From contig JAJTCO010000015.1 of NCBI GenBank assembly GCA_021323265.1, positions 1 to 50,691 of the forward strand: a stretch of DNA of 50,691 bases. Reading direction: 5' to 3'. Positions within the stretch are counted from its first letter, which is position 1, and each line of letters opens with the position of its first letter. The stretch is from Pseudoduganella sp. GTDB taxonomy: Bacteria > Pseudomonadota > Gammaproteobacteria > Burkholderiales > Burkholderiaceae_D. Below, piece after piece: positions 35,006-43,947 of this stretch. Both the position numbers and the translations under genes were made by a program. Under the pieces are notes generated by a model. That model saw only the letters and a program-made list of their open reading frames with translations, did not search any database and was not told the DNA's origin.

Positions 35006-36370
35006 TTAGCACAGGGAACGGGCCCGCAACAGCAGCGGCAGCGCGCTTGGCGTCATGGTGAAGGTGAACACTTCCTCCACCGGCGGCGCGTCGGGCACGG
35101 CGTGGATGGTGAAGCTGCGCGCCAGCATCGACATGACCGTGCGGATCTCGCACATGGCCAGGTAGCGCCCGGGGCAAAAGCGCGGTCCGCCGCCAAATGG
35201 CACCATCTTGCGGGCCGGATCATCGAGCTTTTCCTTCATCGCCGGATCGAGCCAGCGCTCGGGCCGGAACTGGGCGCCATCGGCCAGGGCCACTTCGCGT
35301 TCGAAGGCGTGGCGCAGCAGCAGGAACACCACCGTGCCGGCCGGCACCTGCACGCCGTCGAGGGCCGCGTCCCGCACCGGTTCCGCCGCCAGAATGGGCG
35401 CGACAGGCTTCATGCGCATTGCCTCGTGCACGCAGGCGTCGAGGTAGGGCATCTGCTCCAGGCCGGGCTTGCCATCGGCTTCCTCGGCCAGGCGCGCGGC
35501 AGCGTGCGGCGCGTTCGCCAGCAGGTACAGCAGCCAGGCCAAGGTGTTGGCCGTGGTGTCCTCGCCGGCGAACACCATGTTGATGGCGTTGGCCTGCACC
35601 ATCTCGTCGCTGATGCCCGAGCCGGGGCTGTCGGCCGCCACCAGCATCGCCTCCAGCAGGTTGCCGGGCTGGTCGTGCAGCGCAGGATCAGCCGCCATGC
35701 GGGCGCGCGCGTCGGCGATGAAGCCGTCCACGGCAGCGCGGATGCGCGCGCCGGCGGCATCGGTGGCGCGATCGACCGGCAGCTTGACCGTGCGCCAATA
35801 GGCGATGGGCGCCACCACGCGGCGCGCCACCTGGCTAAAGACGAACTCGATGTCCTGCTGCAGCCGCTTGTCCTCATGGTCCAGCATGTCCTGGTCCTGG
35901 CCCATGGCCATGCCGATCGTGACGTCCAGCGCATAGGCTTTCAGGTCGCGCAGCAAGCGCTGCGGCTGCCCGGCCTGGGCCGCCGCCAGCCAGCGCTGCC
36001 GCAGCCGCTCCGTCATGGCCGCCAGCGTGGGCTGGAACCGGTTGACCACTTCCGGCGTCAGGGCATGCATGACCAGCTTGCGCTGGCGGCGCCATTCGTC
36101 GCCCTCGGCCGAGAACACGCCGCAGGCCGCCGCCTCTTCCAGGACGCTGGCCAGGCGCTGCGTGCGCCGCCACTGGTCGGGGCGGTCGTGCAGGATCTGC
36201 GCAATGTCCTTGCCGCGGCTGCTGACGATGAAGCGCCGGTCCATCAGGCGCATGCGGTACAGCGGTCCGTACTCGTGCGCCCACTTCTCCAGCTGTTGGT
36301 GGAAATGGGCCGTGTCGATTCCGACGTTGCCCACCAGCGGATAGCCGGCGGGGCCAGGCAGGTGATCCAT
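35006..36370 (-). CDS. cytochrome P450
   Basis: The 454-residue soluble P450 begins LPGPAGYPLVGNV. It has the I-helix oxygen-activation motif FAGEDTTANTLAW, the K-helix ExxR in CVHEAMRMKP, and the heme-binding loop PFGGGPRFCPGRYLAM with thiolate Cys399. The pattern is closer to the CYP4/CYP102 fatty-acid hydroxylase type than to camphor-type P450s. No ferredoxin or reductase gene adjoins it. The LysR gene lies 12 nt upstream on the same strand, so both may be transcribed together. Substrate unknown. Confidence 0.88.
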   Translation of the reverse strand: MDHLPGPAGYPLVGNVGIDTAHFHQQLEKWAHEYGPLYRMRLMDRRFIVSSRGKDIAQILHDRPDQWRRTQRLASVLEEAAACGVFSAEGDEWRRQRKLVMHALTPEVVNRFQPTLAAMTERLRQRWLAAAQAGQPQRLLRDLKAYALDVTIGMAMGQDQDMLDHEDKRLQQDIEFVFSQVARRVVAPIAYWRTVKLPVDRATDAAGARIRAAVDGFIADARARMAADPALHDQPGNLLEAMLVAADSPGSGISDEMVQANAINMVFAGEDTTANTLAWLLYLLANAPHAAARLAEEADGKPGLEQMPYLDACVHEAMRMKPVAPILAAEPVRDAALDGVQVPAGTVVFLLLRHAFEREVALADGAQFRPERWLDPAMKEKLDDPARKMVPFGGGPRFCPGRYLAMCEIRTVMSMLARSFTIHAVPDAPPVEEVFTFTMTPSALPLLLRARSLC

Positions 36371-36382
36371 GCTGCACCTCCG

Positions 36383-37270
36383 CTAAAAACCGCACTTCCG
36401 CAAATAGTCGATGAACAGCCGCAGGCGGGCCGGCGTAAACTGGCGCGACGGCCGCACCGCGAACAGGCCGAACGGCTCGGGGCTCGCGTCGGGCAGCAGT
36501 TGCTCCAGCCGGCCATCGGCCAGTGCCGCGGCAAGCACGAATTCCGGCAGCAACACGATCCCCATGCCCTGCATCGCGCATTCGGCCAGGGCTTCCGCAT
36601 TGTTGGCCGCCAGCGGCACTTTCAGGTCGAGCTGTTCGCCGGGATCGCCGATCAGCCTGCCCCACTCCTCACGCACGCTCAACAAACTGTAATTTAGCAC
36701 CGAGTGGCCGCGCAGCGCCGCCAGCGTCTGCGGCCGCCCGGCACGGCGCAGGTAAGCGGGCGCGGCGGCAAACACGCGGCCGACGCTGCCGATGCGCGTG
36801 GCCACCAGCGAGGAATCGCGCAAGAAGCCGATGCGCAGCGCCACGTCGATCGCTTCCGCGTGCAGGTCGGTGGTGCGGTCTTCCAGCAGCAGTTGCACCT
36901 TCAGGCCGGGATGGCGCTGCATGAACGGCGGCAGCACCGGCGCCACCTTCTGGATGCCAAAGCTCAGCGGCGCCGCGATGCGCAGCGTGCCGCTGGCGCT
37001 GTCCTGGCCCTGGCGCACGCGCTCCTGCGCTTCGTCCAGCAGCTGGAACACCGCCTGCGCGTCGGCATAGAAGGCGCGCCCGGCTTCGGTGATGTCGTTG
37101 CGGCGCGTGGTGCGCGTGATCAGCTGGCTGCCCAGCGCCGCTTCCAGGGTGGCGATGCGGCGGCTGATGGCGGCCGTGCTGACGTCGAGTTGCTCGGCGG
37201 CCCGCACGAAACTGCCACTCTCGACGACCGCAATGAAGCTGCGCAGGTCGATCAGGTCATATTGTTCCAT
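36383..37270 (-). CDS. LysR-family transcriptional regulator
   Basis: The 295-residue protein has the N-terminal LysR helix-turn-helix (DLRSFIAVVESGSFVRAAEQ; LDVSTAAISRRIATLEAALG) and a periplasmic-binding-type effector domain from about residue 90 (GTLRIAAPLSFGIQKVAPVL; AEAIDVALRIGFLRDSSLVA). ATG 37270 gives the standard N-terminus MEQYDLIDLRSF; the frame runs 29 codons further, which has no matching pattern. It is divergent from the isochorismatase-like gene across 104 bp and is likely to regulate it. It may also be co-transcribed with the P450 gene downstream. Confidence 0.87.
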   Translation of the reverse strand: MEQYDLIDLRSFIAVVESGSFVRAAEQLDVSTAAISRRIATLEAALGSQLITRTTRRNDITEAGRAFYADAQAVFQLLDEAQERVRQGQDSASGTLRIAAPLSFGIQKVAPVLPPFMQRHPGLKVQLLLEDRTTDLHAEAIDVALRIGFLRDSSLVATRIGSVGRVFAAAPAYLRRAGRPQTLAALRGHSVLNYSLLSVREEWGRLIGDPGEQLDLKVPLAANNAEALAECAMQGMGIVLLPEFVLAAALADGRLEQLLPDASPEPFGLFAVRPSRQFTPARLRLFIDYLRKCGF

Positions 37271-37374
37271 TTTTCGCAAAAATGATTTACGCAGACCATA
37301 GTTTATTACGATGCGAGAATTTATTAAAGTGCACTCCATCGCAGCACCCAACCCCACAACACAAGGAGCACACC
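37271..37374. promoter_or_regulatory. divergent intergenic region LysR / isochorismatase-like
   Basis: This 104-nt gap is A/T-rich near the LysR side (around TTTATTACGATGCGAGAATT), where a LysR-type T-N11-A site would be expected. No unambiguous operator could be picked by eye. AAGGAG at 37363-37368 is the ribosome-binding site of the + strand gene. Confidence 0.45.
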
Positions 37375-38091
37375 ATGCACTTCCAGTCCCTGATCAAAGC
37401 CGTCCTGCCAGTCGTCTTCGCCTTCAGCGCCGCCGCCCCCGCCCTGGCCGCGCCGCCGGCAGAACAGCTGCTGACCCCAAAGAACCACACCCTGGTGTTG
37501 ATCGACCACCAGCCGCAAATGGCGTTCGCCACCCGCTCCATCGACATTGCGGAACTGCGCAACAACGTGACCGGCCTGGCGAAGGCGGCCAAGACCTTCA
37601 AGGTGCCCACCATCCTGACCACGGTCGCCGCCAAATCCTTCAGCGGCCCGATCTTCCCCGAGCTGCAGGCCGTGTTCCCGGAACAGCTGCCGATCGACCG
37701 CACCACCATGAACACCTGGGAAGACCAGCGCGTGGTCGACGCGGTGCACAAGAACGGCCACAAGAAGGTGGTGATGGCGGCGCTGTGGACCGAGGTATGC
37801 CTGGTGCAGCCGGTGCTGTCGGCCATCGACCAGGGCTACCAGGTATATATCGTGACCGACGCTTCCGGCGGCGTGAGCAAGGAAGCGCACGACATGGCCG
37901 TGCTGCGCATGGTGCAGGCCGGCGCCCGTCCGGTGACGTGGATGCAGTACATGCTGGAACTGCAGCGCGACTGGGCCCGCGGCGAGACCTATGCCCCGGT
38001 GACCAAGATCGCGGCTGAACACGGCGGCGGTTACGGCCTGGGCATCATCTACGCCAAGGACATGTTCAACGCCAAGGAAGGCCAGAAGTGA
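37375..38091 (+). CDS. exported isochorismatase-fold hydrolase (YcaC-like)
   Basis: The 238-residue protein has a signal peptide (LPVVFAFSAAAPALAAP). The isochorismatase-like cysteine hydrolase fold follows: TLVLIDHQPQMAFATRS with Asp44, VPTILTTVAAKSFSGPIFPE, and ALWTEVCLVQPVLSAI with the expected nucleophile Cys142. Most YcaC-type enzymes are cytoplasmic, so export is unusual. AAGGAG precedes the ATG. A cytochrome c gene overlaps its stop (GTGA), hinting at a periplasmic redox or electron-transfer link. Substrate unknown. Confidence 0.85.
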   Translation: MHFQSLIKAVLPVVFAFSAAAPALAAPPAEQLLTPKNHTLVLIDHQPQMAFATRSIDIAELRNNVTGLAKAAKTFKVPTILTTVAAKSFSGPIFPELQAVFPEQLPIDRTTMNTWEDQRVVDAVHKNGHKKVVMAALWTEVCLVQPVLSAIDQGYQVYIVTDASGGVSKEAHDMAVLRMVQAGARPVTWMQYMLELQRDWARGETYAPVTKIAAEHGGGYGLGIIYAKDMFNAKEGQK

Positions 38092-38408
38092 TCATGCGGC
38101 CGGCATCCGCCCTGCTGGCAGCCTGCGGGCTGCTGGCCTCCTTCGCGGCCCCGGCCCAGCCGGCCGGCCGCGCAGTCTACGAAGCGGTCTGCATCGCCTG
38201 CCACGCGGTGGAAAATGTGATGGTCAGTGCGCCCAAGCTGGGTGACCGCAAGGCCTGGCAGGAGCGCTCGGAGCGCGCCGGCGGCATGCAAGGGCTGGTG
38301 CGCAACGCAGCCCAGGGTTTCGGCGCGATGCCGCCCAAGGGTGGGCGCGATGACCTGAGCGAAGCCCAGCTCAGGGCCGCGATCCGCTACATGCAGCTGG
38401 CGGATTAA
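38088..38408 (+). CDS. small class I cytochrome c (c5-type)
   Basis: The 106-residue protein has a signal peptide ending near SFAAPAQPA and one heme site CIACH. A likely axial Met lies in FGAMPPKGG. The C-terminal helix LSEAQLRAAIRYMQ is typical of cytochrome c5/c555. GTG 38088 is preferred to ATG 38094 because AAGGAAGG at 38074-38081 is 6 nt upstream of it and the codon overlaps the previous stop. Its last 38 bp overlap the 3' end of the convergent sulfurtransferase gene. It probably accepts or delivers electrons in the periplasm. Confidence 0.85.
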   Translation: MIMRPASALLAACGLLASFAAPAQPAGRAVYEAVCIACHAVENVMVSAPKLGDRKAWQERSERAGGMQGLVRNAAQGFGAMPPKGGRDDLSEAQLRAAIRYMQLAD

Positions 38409-39273
38409 GCCGGCTCCACTCGCACCAGCCGCCGTCGTAGACGCTGATGCGTCCCCAGTCCATCAGCCAGGCATAGAAGAACGCCAGCGAAGCCCGCCAG
38501 CCCGTGCCGCAATAGAAGGCGGTGCGCTGGCCGGGCTCGACGCCCGCCTGGCGCCACAAGGCACTGATCTCCGCCGGAGACTTCATGGTGCCGTCCGCGT
38601 GCTGGTATTCGCTCATGCTGTGCACGTCGCCATCCTGGCCGGCCCGTCCCCAGCGCGCGCCGGGTATGTCGCCGCAGGCATCGATATAGCTGTAGCCGGA
38701 GGTGGCGCCGACGTGTTCCTGCCAGGTACGGATACTGAGCAGGGCGCCGTCCGGCTGCCGTAGCAGCTCGCGCACCCCGGTGCTGTCGATCAGGAAGTCC
38801 GGACGGGCGGGAAACGGCGCCCCGAAGGCGGGCGCCGGCTGCGGCGCCGGGGCGGCGCCCTGCGCCAACGCCCGTCCCGCGCGCAGCCAGCCATCCAGGC
38901 CGCCATCGAGCAGGCGCACGTCGGCCACCCCGGCGTACAGCATCAGGTGGGCGGCGCGCGCGGCCGCCAGCGAATTGCGGCCGTACAGGATGACGGTGGT
39001 GTCGTGGGCGATGCCGTGTTCCAGCAGCAGCGCCAGCAGCGCCTGGTCCGACACCTTGTTCCACAGCGGCAGGCGCTCGAAACGGTTGGTGTCGATATAG
39101 CCTGCGCCGGGAATGTGGCCAGCCCGGTAGGCGGCCTCGGTGTCGCAGCCTACCTCGAACAGGCGCCATGCCCCGGCCGGCGCTGCCAGCACCGGGACGC
39201 CGTCGAGCAGGCGTGCCAGCCAGGCAGGCGATGGCAGCTGGCGCCAGCGCGCCAGGTCGGGACGAAAATGCAT
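38371..39273 (-). CDS. two-domain rhodanese sulfurtransferase
   Basis: The 300-residue protein has two rhodanese domains. The first (GAWRLFEVGCDTEAAYRAGH; TVILYGRNSLAAARAAHLML) lacks a catalytic Cys. The second (FLIDSTGVRELLRQPDGALL) carries the active loop FYCGTGWRAS with Cys255. Such thiosulfate:cyanide or mercaptopyruvate sulfurtransferases move sulfane sulfur. No signal peptide is seen, so it is cytoplasmic. The C-terminal residues (PPAACSGSRP) are encoded in the overlap with the cytochrome c gene. The M16 protease gene ends 16 nt from its start, on the same strand upstream. Confidence 0.87.
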   Translation of the reverse strand: MHFRPDLARWRQLPSPAWLARLLDGVPVLAAPAGAWRLFEVGCDTEAAYRAGHIPGAGYIDTNRFERLPLWNKVSDQALLALLLEHGIAHDTTVILYGRNSLAAARAAHLMLYAGVADVRLLDGGLDGWLRAGRALAQGAAPAPQPAPAFGAPFPARPDFLIDSTGVRELLRQPDGALLSIRTWQEHVGATSGYSYIDACGDIPGARWGRAGQDGDVHSMSEYQHADGTMKSPAEISALWRQAGVEPGQRTAFYCGTGWRASLAFFYAWLMDWGRISVYDGGWCEWSRLNPPAACSGSRP

Positions 39274-39289
39274 TTATTGCAACTCAAAA

Positions 39290-42166
39290 TCAATTACCAG
39301 CCGGGAGTTTAGCAGCTTCGGCGGGCGCTTCCGGCTTTGCCTCAGGCTTGGCCGCCAGGTTTTCCGCCGGATGCAGCACCACCTGCACGTAGTTGTTGAA
39401 GTCGAAGTAGCGCTTGGCCGCTGCCTGCACGTCAGCCGCGGTCACGCTGGCGATCATTTCGTCCTGGCGCAGCAGTGCCTTGGGGTCCGTCCTGTTGACC
39501 AGCGCCGCCTGCAGCTGCCCCACCCACCAGCCATTCTCGCGCAGCGCGCGGCGGTAGTTCGTGCTCCAGTTTTCCTTGATCTTGGCCAGGTCGGCCGCTT
39601 CCGGCCCCTGCTCCTGCAGCTTGCGCGCTTCGGCGAAGGTGGCCTCGATAGCCTTGTCCACATTCTCCGGCGCGGTCGGCAGGCCGATGTTGATCGTGTA
39701 ATGGGGGTAAGGATTGCGCGCCATGGCGCCGTTGATGCTGGAGGTATACACCAGGCCGCGCTGTTCGCGCAGCGCCTCGGTCATCTTGATCTGCATGATC
39801 TCGACCAGCGCGCGCAGGCGCATCTGTTCGATCTCGCTGAAACTGGCGTCGCCGCTGAAGGCGATGCTGACCTGGCTCTTCTGCTCGCGCCCGCGGCGCA
39901 CCTCCTTCTTGATCACGCCACGCACGGGACGCGCATTGCGGTCCTTGTATTCAGTGGCGATCTTGTGCGCCGGCAGGCCGCCGAGATAGGTGGCGACCAG
40001 CGGCTTGAGCTTGGCCAGCTCGAAGCTGCCGACGATGAAGAAGGTCATGCCGTAGGCGCTGGACAAGCGCTCCTTGTGCAGGGCCATCACGCGGTCAAGG
40101 TGGATGCCGTCGAACTCCTCCGGACGCGGCGTGAGCGCCACGCGCGGATGGTTGCCGTACAGGATGGTGCGCATGGTATCGGTCAGCACCGCCTCCGGCC
40201 GCGCCTGGGCATTGCGCGCCTGCTCCTGCTGCCGGTCGATGAACACCTGGAACAGGGCCGGGTCGCGGCGCGGCGCGGTCATTTGCAGGTAGATCAGCTG
40301 CAGCAGCGTTTCCACGTCGGCGCTGTTGGAACTGCCGCCATAGCCTTCGTTGATGCTGCCCATGCCGAAGGCCGAACCGACGCTGCGGCCCGCCAGCATC
40401 TTTTGCAGCTCCAGCGGCGCGTAATCCTTCACGCCCATGCTGGCCAGGATGCTGGTGGTATAGCGCGCATTGACGATATCGCCCTCGTGGGCAAGCGAGG
40501 TGCCGCCGAAGCGGGTGGAAGCCAGCACCACCTGGTCGTTCTTGAAGTCGGTCGGTTTCAGCACGACGCGCACGCCGTTCGACAGCGTGAGCTGCGTCGT
40601 GCCCAGCGCCTTGTCGCTGGTTTCCTTGACGATACGGCCGGTCCTGGGCGGTTGCGCCATCAGGCTGCTGGCCAGGGTCTTTTCCTCGCGCGCGGCAAGC
40701 GTGGCCTTTTCCGCCGCCTCCACGGTGGCCAGCATTTGCGCCGCCTGCGGCACCACGGTGCCGGACTTGTCGTTGCCGGTAAAGATGATCAGCTTCTTCT
40801 GGCCAACCGGAATGGCGTCGCGCACCTGGGCGTTGACTTCCTCCAGCGTCACGCCGGGCAGCAGGTCCTTGTGGTAGCCGTACTCGGCCTCGATGCCGGG
40901 CATGGCTTCGCCGTCCAGGAAGTGGCGCTGGATCTCGGCCACGTGCACGCTGGAATCGGTCTTGTCACGCTCGTTGTACAGGTGCTCGATGAAGCGCATC
41001 GTGTTCTTCTTGGCGCGCTCGAGCTCCGCCGCGCTAAAGCCCAGCTGGCGCGCGCGTTCGCCCTCCTCCACCACGGCGCGAATGGCCGGCAAGGTGCCGG
41101 CCTTGCCCACCACGGCGCTGGAAACGAAGGCGCGGTAACCGTGCACCGCCTTGGCCATATTGCTGTACCCCTGCAGGAATGGCGGGTTGGGCTGCTGCGC
41201 CAGTTCGGCGATGCGCTGGGTCAGCATCGACGCCGACAGCTGCTCCACCATCTTGGCGCGGTATTCGCCGATGGTGCGCGATTCCTCGCGCGCGAGGAAC
41301 GGGTAGCGGATCACGACCTGGTTCGACGACGCTTCGCGGTCGGTGATCACCAGCGCTTCCGATTCCTTGCGTTCCGGGATGCTCGGGTAAGTGCGCGGAC
41401 GCGGATTGGCGGGGTTGACCAGCTTGGCGAAGTGGCTGACGACCAGGCGCTCGGCCTCCTGCGGATCGACGTCGCCCACCACGATCACCGCCATCAGGTC
41501 GGGACGGTACCAGTCCTTGTAGAAGCGGCGGATGGCCTCCGGCTTGAAGTGCTTGAGTACTTCCGCCCGGCCAATGGGCAGGCGGCGCGCGTACAGCGAG
41601 CCGTTGAACACCTTCGGCAGCAGCACCTTGTTCATGCGGTCCGCCGCGCCCTTGCCCACGCGCAGCTCCTCCAGCACGATACTGCGCTCGCTCTCGATGT
41701 CGGCTTCGTTGAACGTGACGCCCTGCGCCCAGTCTTCCAGCACCAGCAGGCCCTTGTCCAGGTTCTCCTTCTTGTCGACCGGGATCGGCAGCATGTAGAC
41801 CGTCTCGTCGAACCCGGTGAAGGCGTTCAGGTCGGCGCCGAATTTGACGCCCACCGACTGCAGCCAGGACACCAGTTCATGGCGCTTGAAATGGGTCGAG
41901 CCGTTGAACGCCATGTGTTCGGTGAAGTGGGCCAGGCCAAGCTGGTCCTCGTCCTCCAGCACGGAGCCGGCGCGCACCACCAGCCGCAGCTCCACCCGCT
42001 TTTCCGGGCGCCGATTCTGCTGGATGTAGTAGGTCAGGCCGTTGGGCAGCTTGCCCATCTTGACCTGGGGGCCGAGCGGCAGCGGGTTGGACAGGTCGGG
42101 GGTGGCCGAGACCACGAAAGAGCAGCACAGCAGGGTGACCGCCAGGAGCAATTTTAGTAGTTTCAT
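39290..42166 (-). CDS. M16-family zinc metallopeptidase (pitrilysin-like)
   Basis: The 958-residue protein has a signal peptide (LLLAVTLLCCSFVVSA). Tandem M16 domains follow. The active first half has the inverted zinc motif HFTEH (His80, Glu83, His84) in LGLAHFTEHMAFNGSTHFK, with a downstream Glu-rich helix SERSIVLEELR. The second half is catalytically silent (FGGTSLAHEGDIVNARYTTS). Full length for periplasmic PqqL-like two-repeat proteases that degrade peptides. ATG 42166 starts the signal; the frame extends 24 codons upstream without a better start. The ribosome-binding site is weak. Divergent from the MlaE-like gene, 49 bp away. Confidence 0.9.
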   Translation of the reverse strand: MKLLKLLLAVTLLCCSFVVSATPDLSNPLPLGPQVKMGKLPNGLTYYIQQNRRPEKRVELRLVVRAGSVLEDEDQLGLAHFTEHMAFNGSTHFKRHELVSWLQSVGVKFGADLNAFTGFDETVYMLPIPVDKKENLDKGLLVLEDWAQGVTFNEADIESERSIVLEELRVGKGAADRMNKVLLPKVFNGSLYARRLPIGRAEVLKHFKPEAIRRFYKDWYRPDLMAVIVVGDVDPQEAERLVVSHFAKLVNPANPRPRTYPSIPERKESEALVITDREASSNQVVIRYPFLAREESRTIGEYRAKMVEQLSASMLTQRIAELAQQPNPPFLQGYSNMAKAVHGYRAFVSSAVVGKAGTLPAIRAVVEEGERARQLGFSAAELERAKKNTMRFIEHLYNERDKTDSSVHVAEIQRHFLDGEAMPGIEAEYGYHKDLLPGVTLEEVNAQVRDAIPVGQKKLIIFTGNDKSGTVVPQAAQMLATVEAAEKATLAAREEKTLASSLMAQPPRTGRIVKETSDKALGTTQLTLSNGVRVVLKPTDFKNDQVVLASTRFGGTSLAHEGDIVNARYTTSILASMGVKDYAPLELQKMLAGRSVGSAFGMGSINEGYGGSSNSADVETLLQLIYLQMTAPRRDPALFQVFIDRQQEQARNAQARPEAVLTDTMRTILYGNHPRVALTPRPEEFDGIHLDRVMALHKERLSSAYGMTFFIVGSFELAKLKPLVATYLGGLPAHKIATEYKDRNARPVRGVIKKEVRRGREQKSQVSIAFSGDASFSEIEQMRLRALVEIMQIKMTEALREQRGLVYTSSINGAMARNPYPHYTINIGLPTAPENVDKAIEATFAEARKLQEQGPEAADLAKIKENWSTNYRRALRENGWWVGQLQAALVNRTDPKALLRQDEMIASVTAADVQAAAKRYFDFNNYVQVVLHPAENLAAKPEAKPEAPAEAAKLPAGN

Positions 42167-42215
42167 AACTGGGTACGATACACCATGCGGGGCAGCCAAT
42201 GCTAGTATTGCCCCT

Positions 42216-42986
42216 ATGAACGCCCATCGCTCCGCCATCGCATGGCTGACTAGCTGGTGGCGGCTGCTGCAATTCGCCGCCCTGCTGCTGACACGCGCCC
42301 TGGCCCCTTCCAGCTACCGCCGCGACAACCGGCGCATGCTATCCGAACAGATCGTGCTTGCCACCAGCGTCAACCTGGCCTGGTTCTCCGTCCTGTGCGC
42401 CCTGATCAGCCTGGTCATCATCCGCATCGTCGTGGTCACCTCGGCCAGCTACGGCCTGTCGCGCTACGCGCTGGAAATGGTGGTGCGCGTGCTGGTGCTG
42501 GAACTGCTGCCGCTGACGGCTGCCCTGTTCGTGGCGCTGCGCACGACCCTGCCGGCCGGCGTCGAGTTCGCCCAGCAAAGGCTGGCGGGCAAGGCGCTCG
42601 ATGCGCGCGTCGCCCTGCGCACCCAGTTCTATCCACGCGCCGCCGCCGGCGTGTTCGCGGTGTGGATGCTGGCTGCCGTCAGCTGCGCCGTGACCCTGGT
42701 GCTGGCCTACCTGGTGATGTACGGCTTCACGCCCTGGGCCCTGCCCGGCTATACGCGCGTGGTGGGCCAGGTCTTCAATCCCGCCGTAAGCCTGATCCTG
42801 GTGCTGAAGATCGTCTTTTTCAGCCTGGCCGTTGCGGTGATTCCACTCGCCTCCTCCTATTACAGCAGTGCCGCCTCACCGCTGGCGCGGCGCAAGGGCG
42901 CGGCACATGGCCTGGCGGACATGGTACGCATGTTTTCCGTGATCCTGCTGGTGGAAGCAGCTTCCCTGATGGGCAATTACTACTGA
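42216..42986 (+). CDS. MlaE-family ABC permease (MCE lipid transport)
   Basis: The 256-residue protein has five or six hydrophobic helices and the MlaE-type core LVLELLPLTAALFVALRTTL, the coupling-helix region of MCE transporters. A C-terminal LADMVRMFSVILLVEAASLM follows. MlaE permeases extract or insert phospholipids with an MlaF-type ATPase and a MlaD ring. It is followed after 4 nt by the MlaD-like gene, but no ATPase gene lies anywhere in the neighbourhood. The ribosome-binding site is not strong. The sequence is rather divergent from E. coli MlaE. Confidence 0.75.
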   Translation: MNAHRSAIAWLTSWWRLLQFAALLLTRALAPSSYRRDNRRMLSEQIVLATSVNLAWFSVLCALISLVIIRIVVVTSASYGLSRYALEMVVRVLVLELLPLTAALFVALRTTLPAGVEFAQQRLAGKALDARVALRTQFYPRAAAGVFAVWMLAAVSCAVTLVLAYLVMYGFTPWALPGYTRVVGQVFNPAVSLILVLKIVFFSLAVAVIPLASSYYSSAASPLARRKGAAHGLADMVRMFSVILLVEAASLMGNYY

Positions 42987-42990
42987 CAAC

Positions 42991-43947
42991 ATGAACGACA
43001 CGAACAATCCTCCTGAAGCGGCGCCGATCCACAACGCCGAAGCGAAGGCCGTGGCCTTGCTGGTGCTCCTGGTGGCGCTGGTGCTGGGCGCCGTCCTGTA
43101 TCTGATGTATGCGCGCGGCGCCTTCGAACCGACCCAGCGGCTGGTGCTGACCGCCGACGACTCTGAAGGCGTGACGGTGGGCATGGACGTGACGTTTGCC
43201 GGCTTCCCGATCGGGCGCGTGCAGCGCATCGAACTGGCGCAGGACGGCAAGGCGCGCATCCTGGTCGACGTGCCCCGGAAGGACGCGCACTGGCTGCGCA
43301 CCTCCAGCATCTTCACGCTGGAGAAAAGCCTGGTGGGCGGCGCCAAGCTGCGCGCCTTCACCGGCATTCCAGCCGATCCGCCGCTGCAGGAAGGCGCCGA
43401 GCGCGCGCTGCTGGTGGGCGACATGGCGGCGGAAATACCGCGCCTGCTGCAGTCGGCCAAGGACCTGCTGAACAACCTGGCCGCGCTGACGGCGGAGGAA
43501 TCGGCGCTGGGTACCAGTTTGCGCAACGTGCAGGGCGTGACGGAGAAACTCAATGGACCCGGCGGCGCGCTGGGCGTGCTGACCGGCGAAGACCAGAAGG
43601 CGCGCGAGCTGTTGCGCAATGCGAACTCGCTGGTGATCAAGGCCGACAGCCTGGTGGGCAATGCCGACAAGCGCGTGTTCGGCGAAAAAGGCATCGCCAA
43701 CGACACCCAGGCCGCCGTGCAGCAGCTGAACGCCCTGCTCACCGACGCCCGCACCACGCTCAAGAAGCTCGATGCCGTGCTGGTCGAAGCGCAGGCGGTG
43801 GGCGCCAACACGCGCGAAGCCACGGAAGACCTGGGGGCGTTGCGCGCCGAAGTCGACGCCAACGTGCGCAAGATCGAACAGATGATCAATGAACTGAACC
43901 GCAAATGGCCGTTCAAGCGCAACGAACCGGAGATCAGACTGCCATGA
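42991..43947 (+). CDS. MlaD/MCE-domain protein
   Basis: The 318-residue protein has an N-terminal transmembrane helix (AVALLVLLVALVLGAVLYLM). The MCE domain follows at about 50-130 (RLVLTADDSEGVTVGMDVTF; AGFPIGRVQRIELAQDGKAR), then a long helical C-terminal part with coiled-coil character (LLRNANSLVIKADSLVGNAD). MlaD proteins form hexameric rings for lipid transfer in the periplasm. Its stop overlaps the ATG of the following lipoprotein gene. The longer tail, compared with E. coli MlaD (183 residues), is like needle-forming MCE proteins. Confidence 0.87.
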   Translation: MNDTNNPPEAAPIHNAEAKAVALLVLLVALVLGAVLYLMYARGAFEPTQRLVLTADDSEGVTVGMDVTFAGFPIGRVQRIELAQDGKARILVDVPRKDAHWLRTSSIFTLEKSLVGGAKLRAFTGIPADPPLQEGAERALLVGDMAAEIPRLLQSAKDLLNNLAALTAEESALGTSLRNVQGVTEKLNGPGGALGVLTGEDQKARELLRNANSLVIKADSLVGNADKRVFGEKGIANDTQAAVQQLNALLTDARTTLKKLDAVLVEAQAVGANTREATEDLGALRAEVDANVRKIEQMINELNRKWPFKRNEPEIRLP

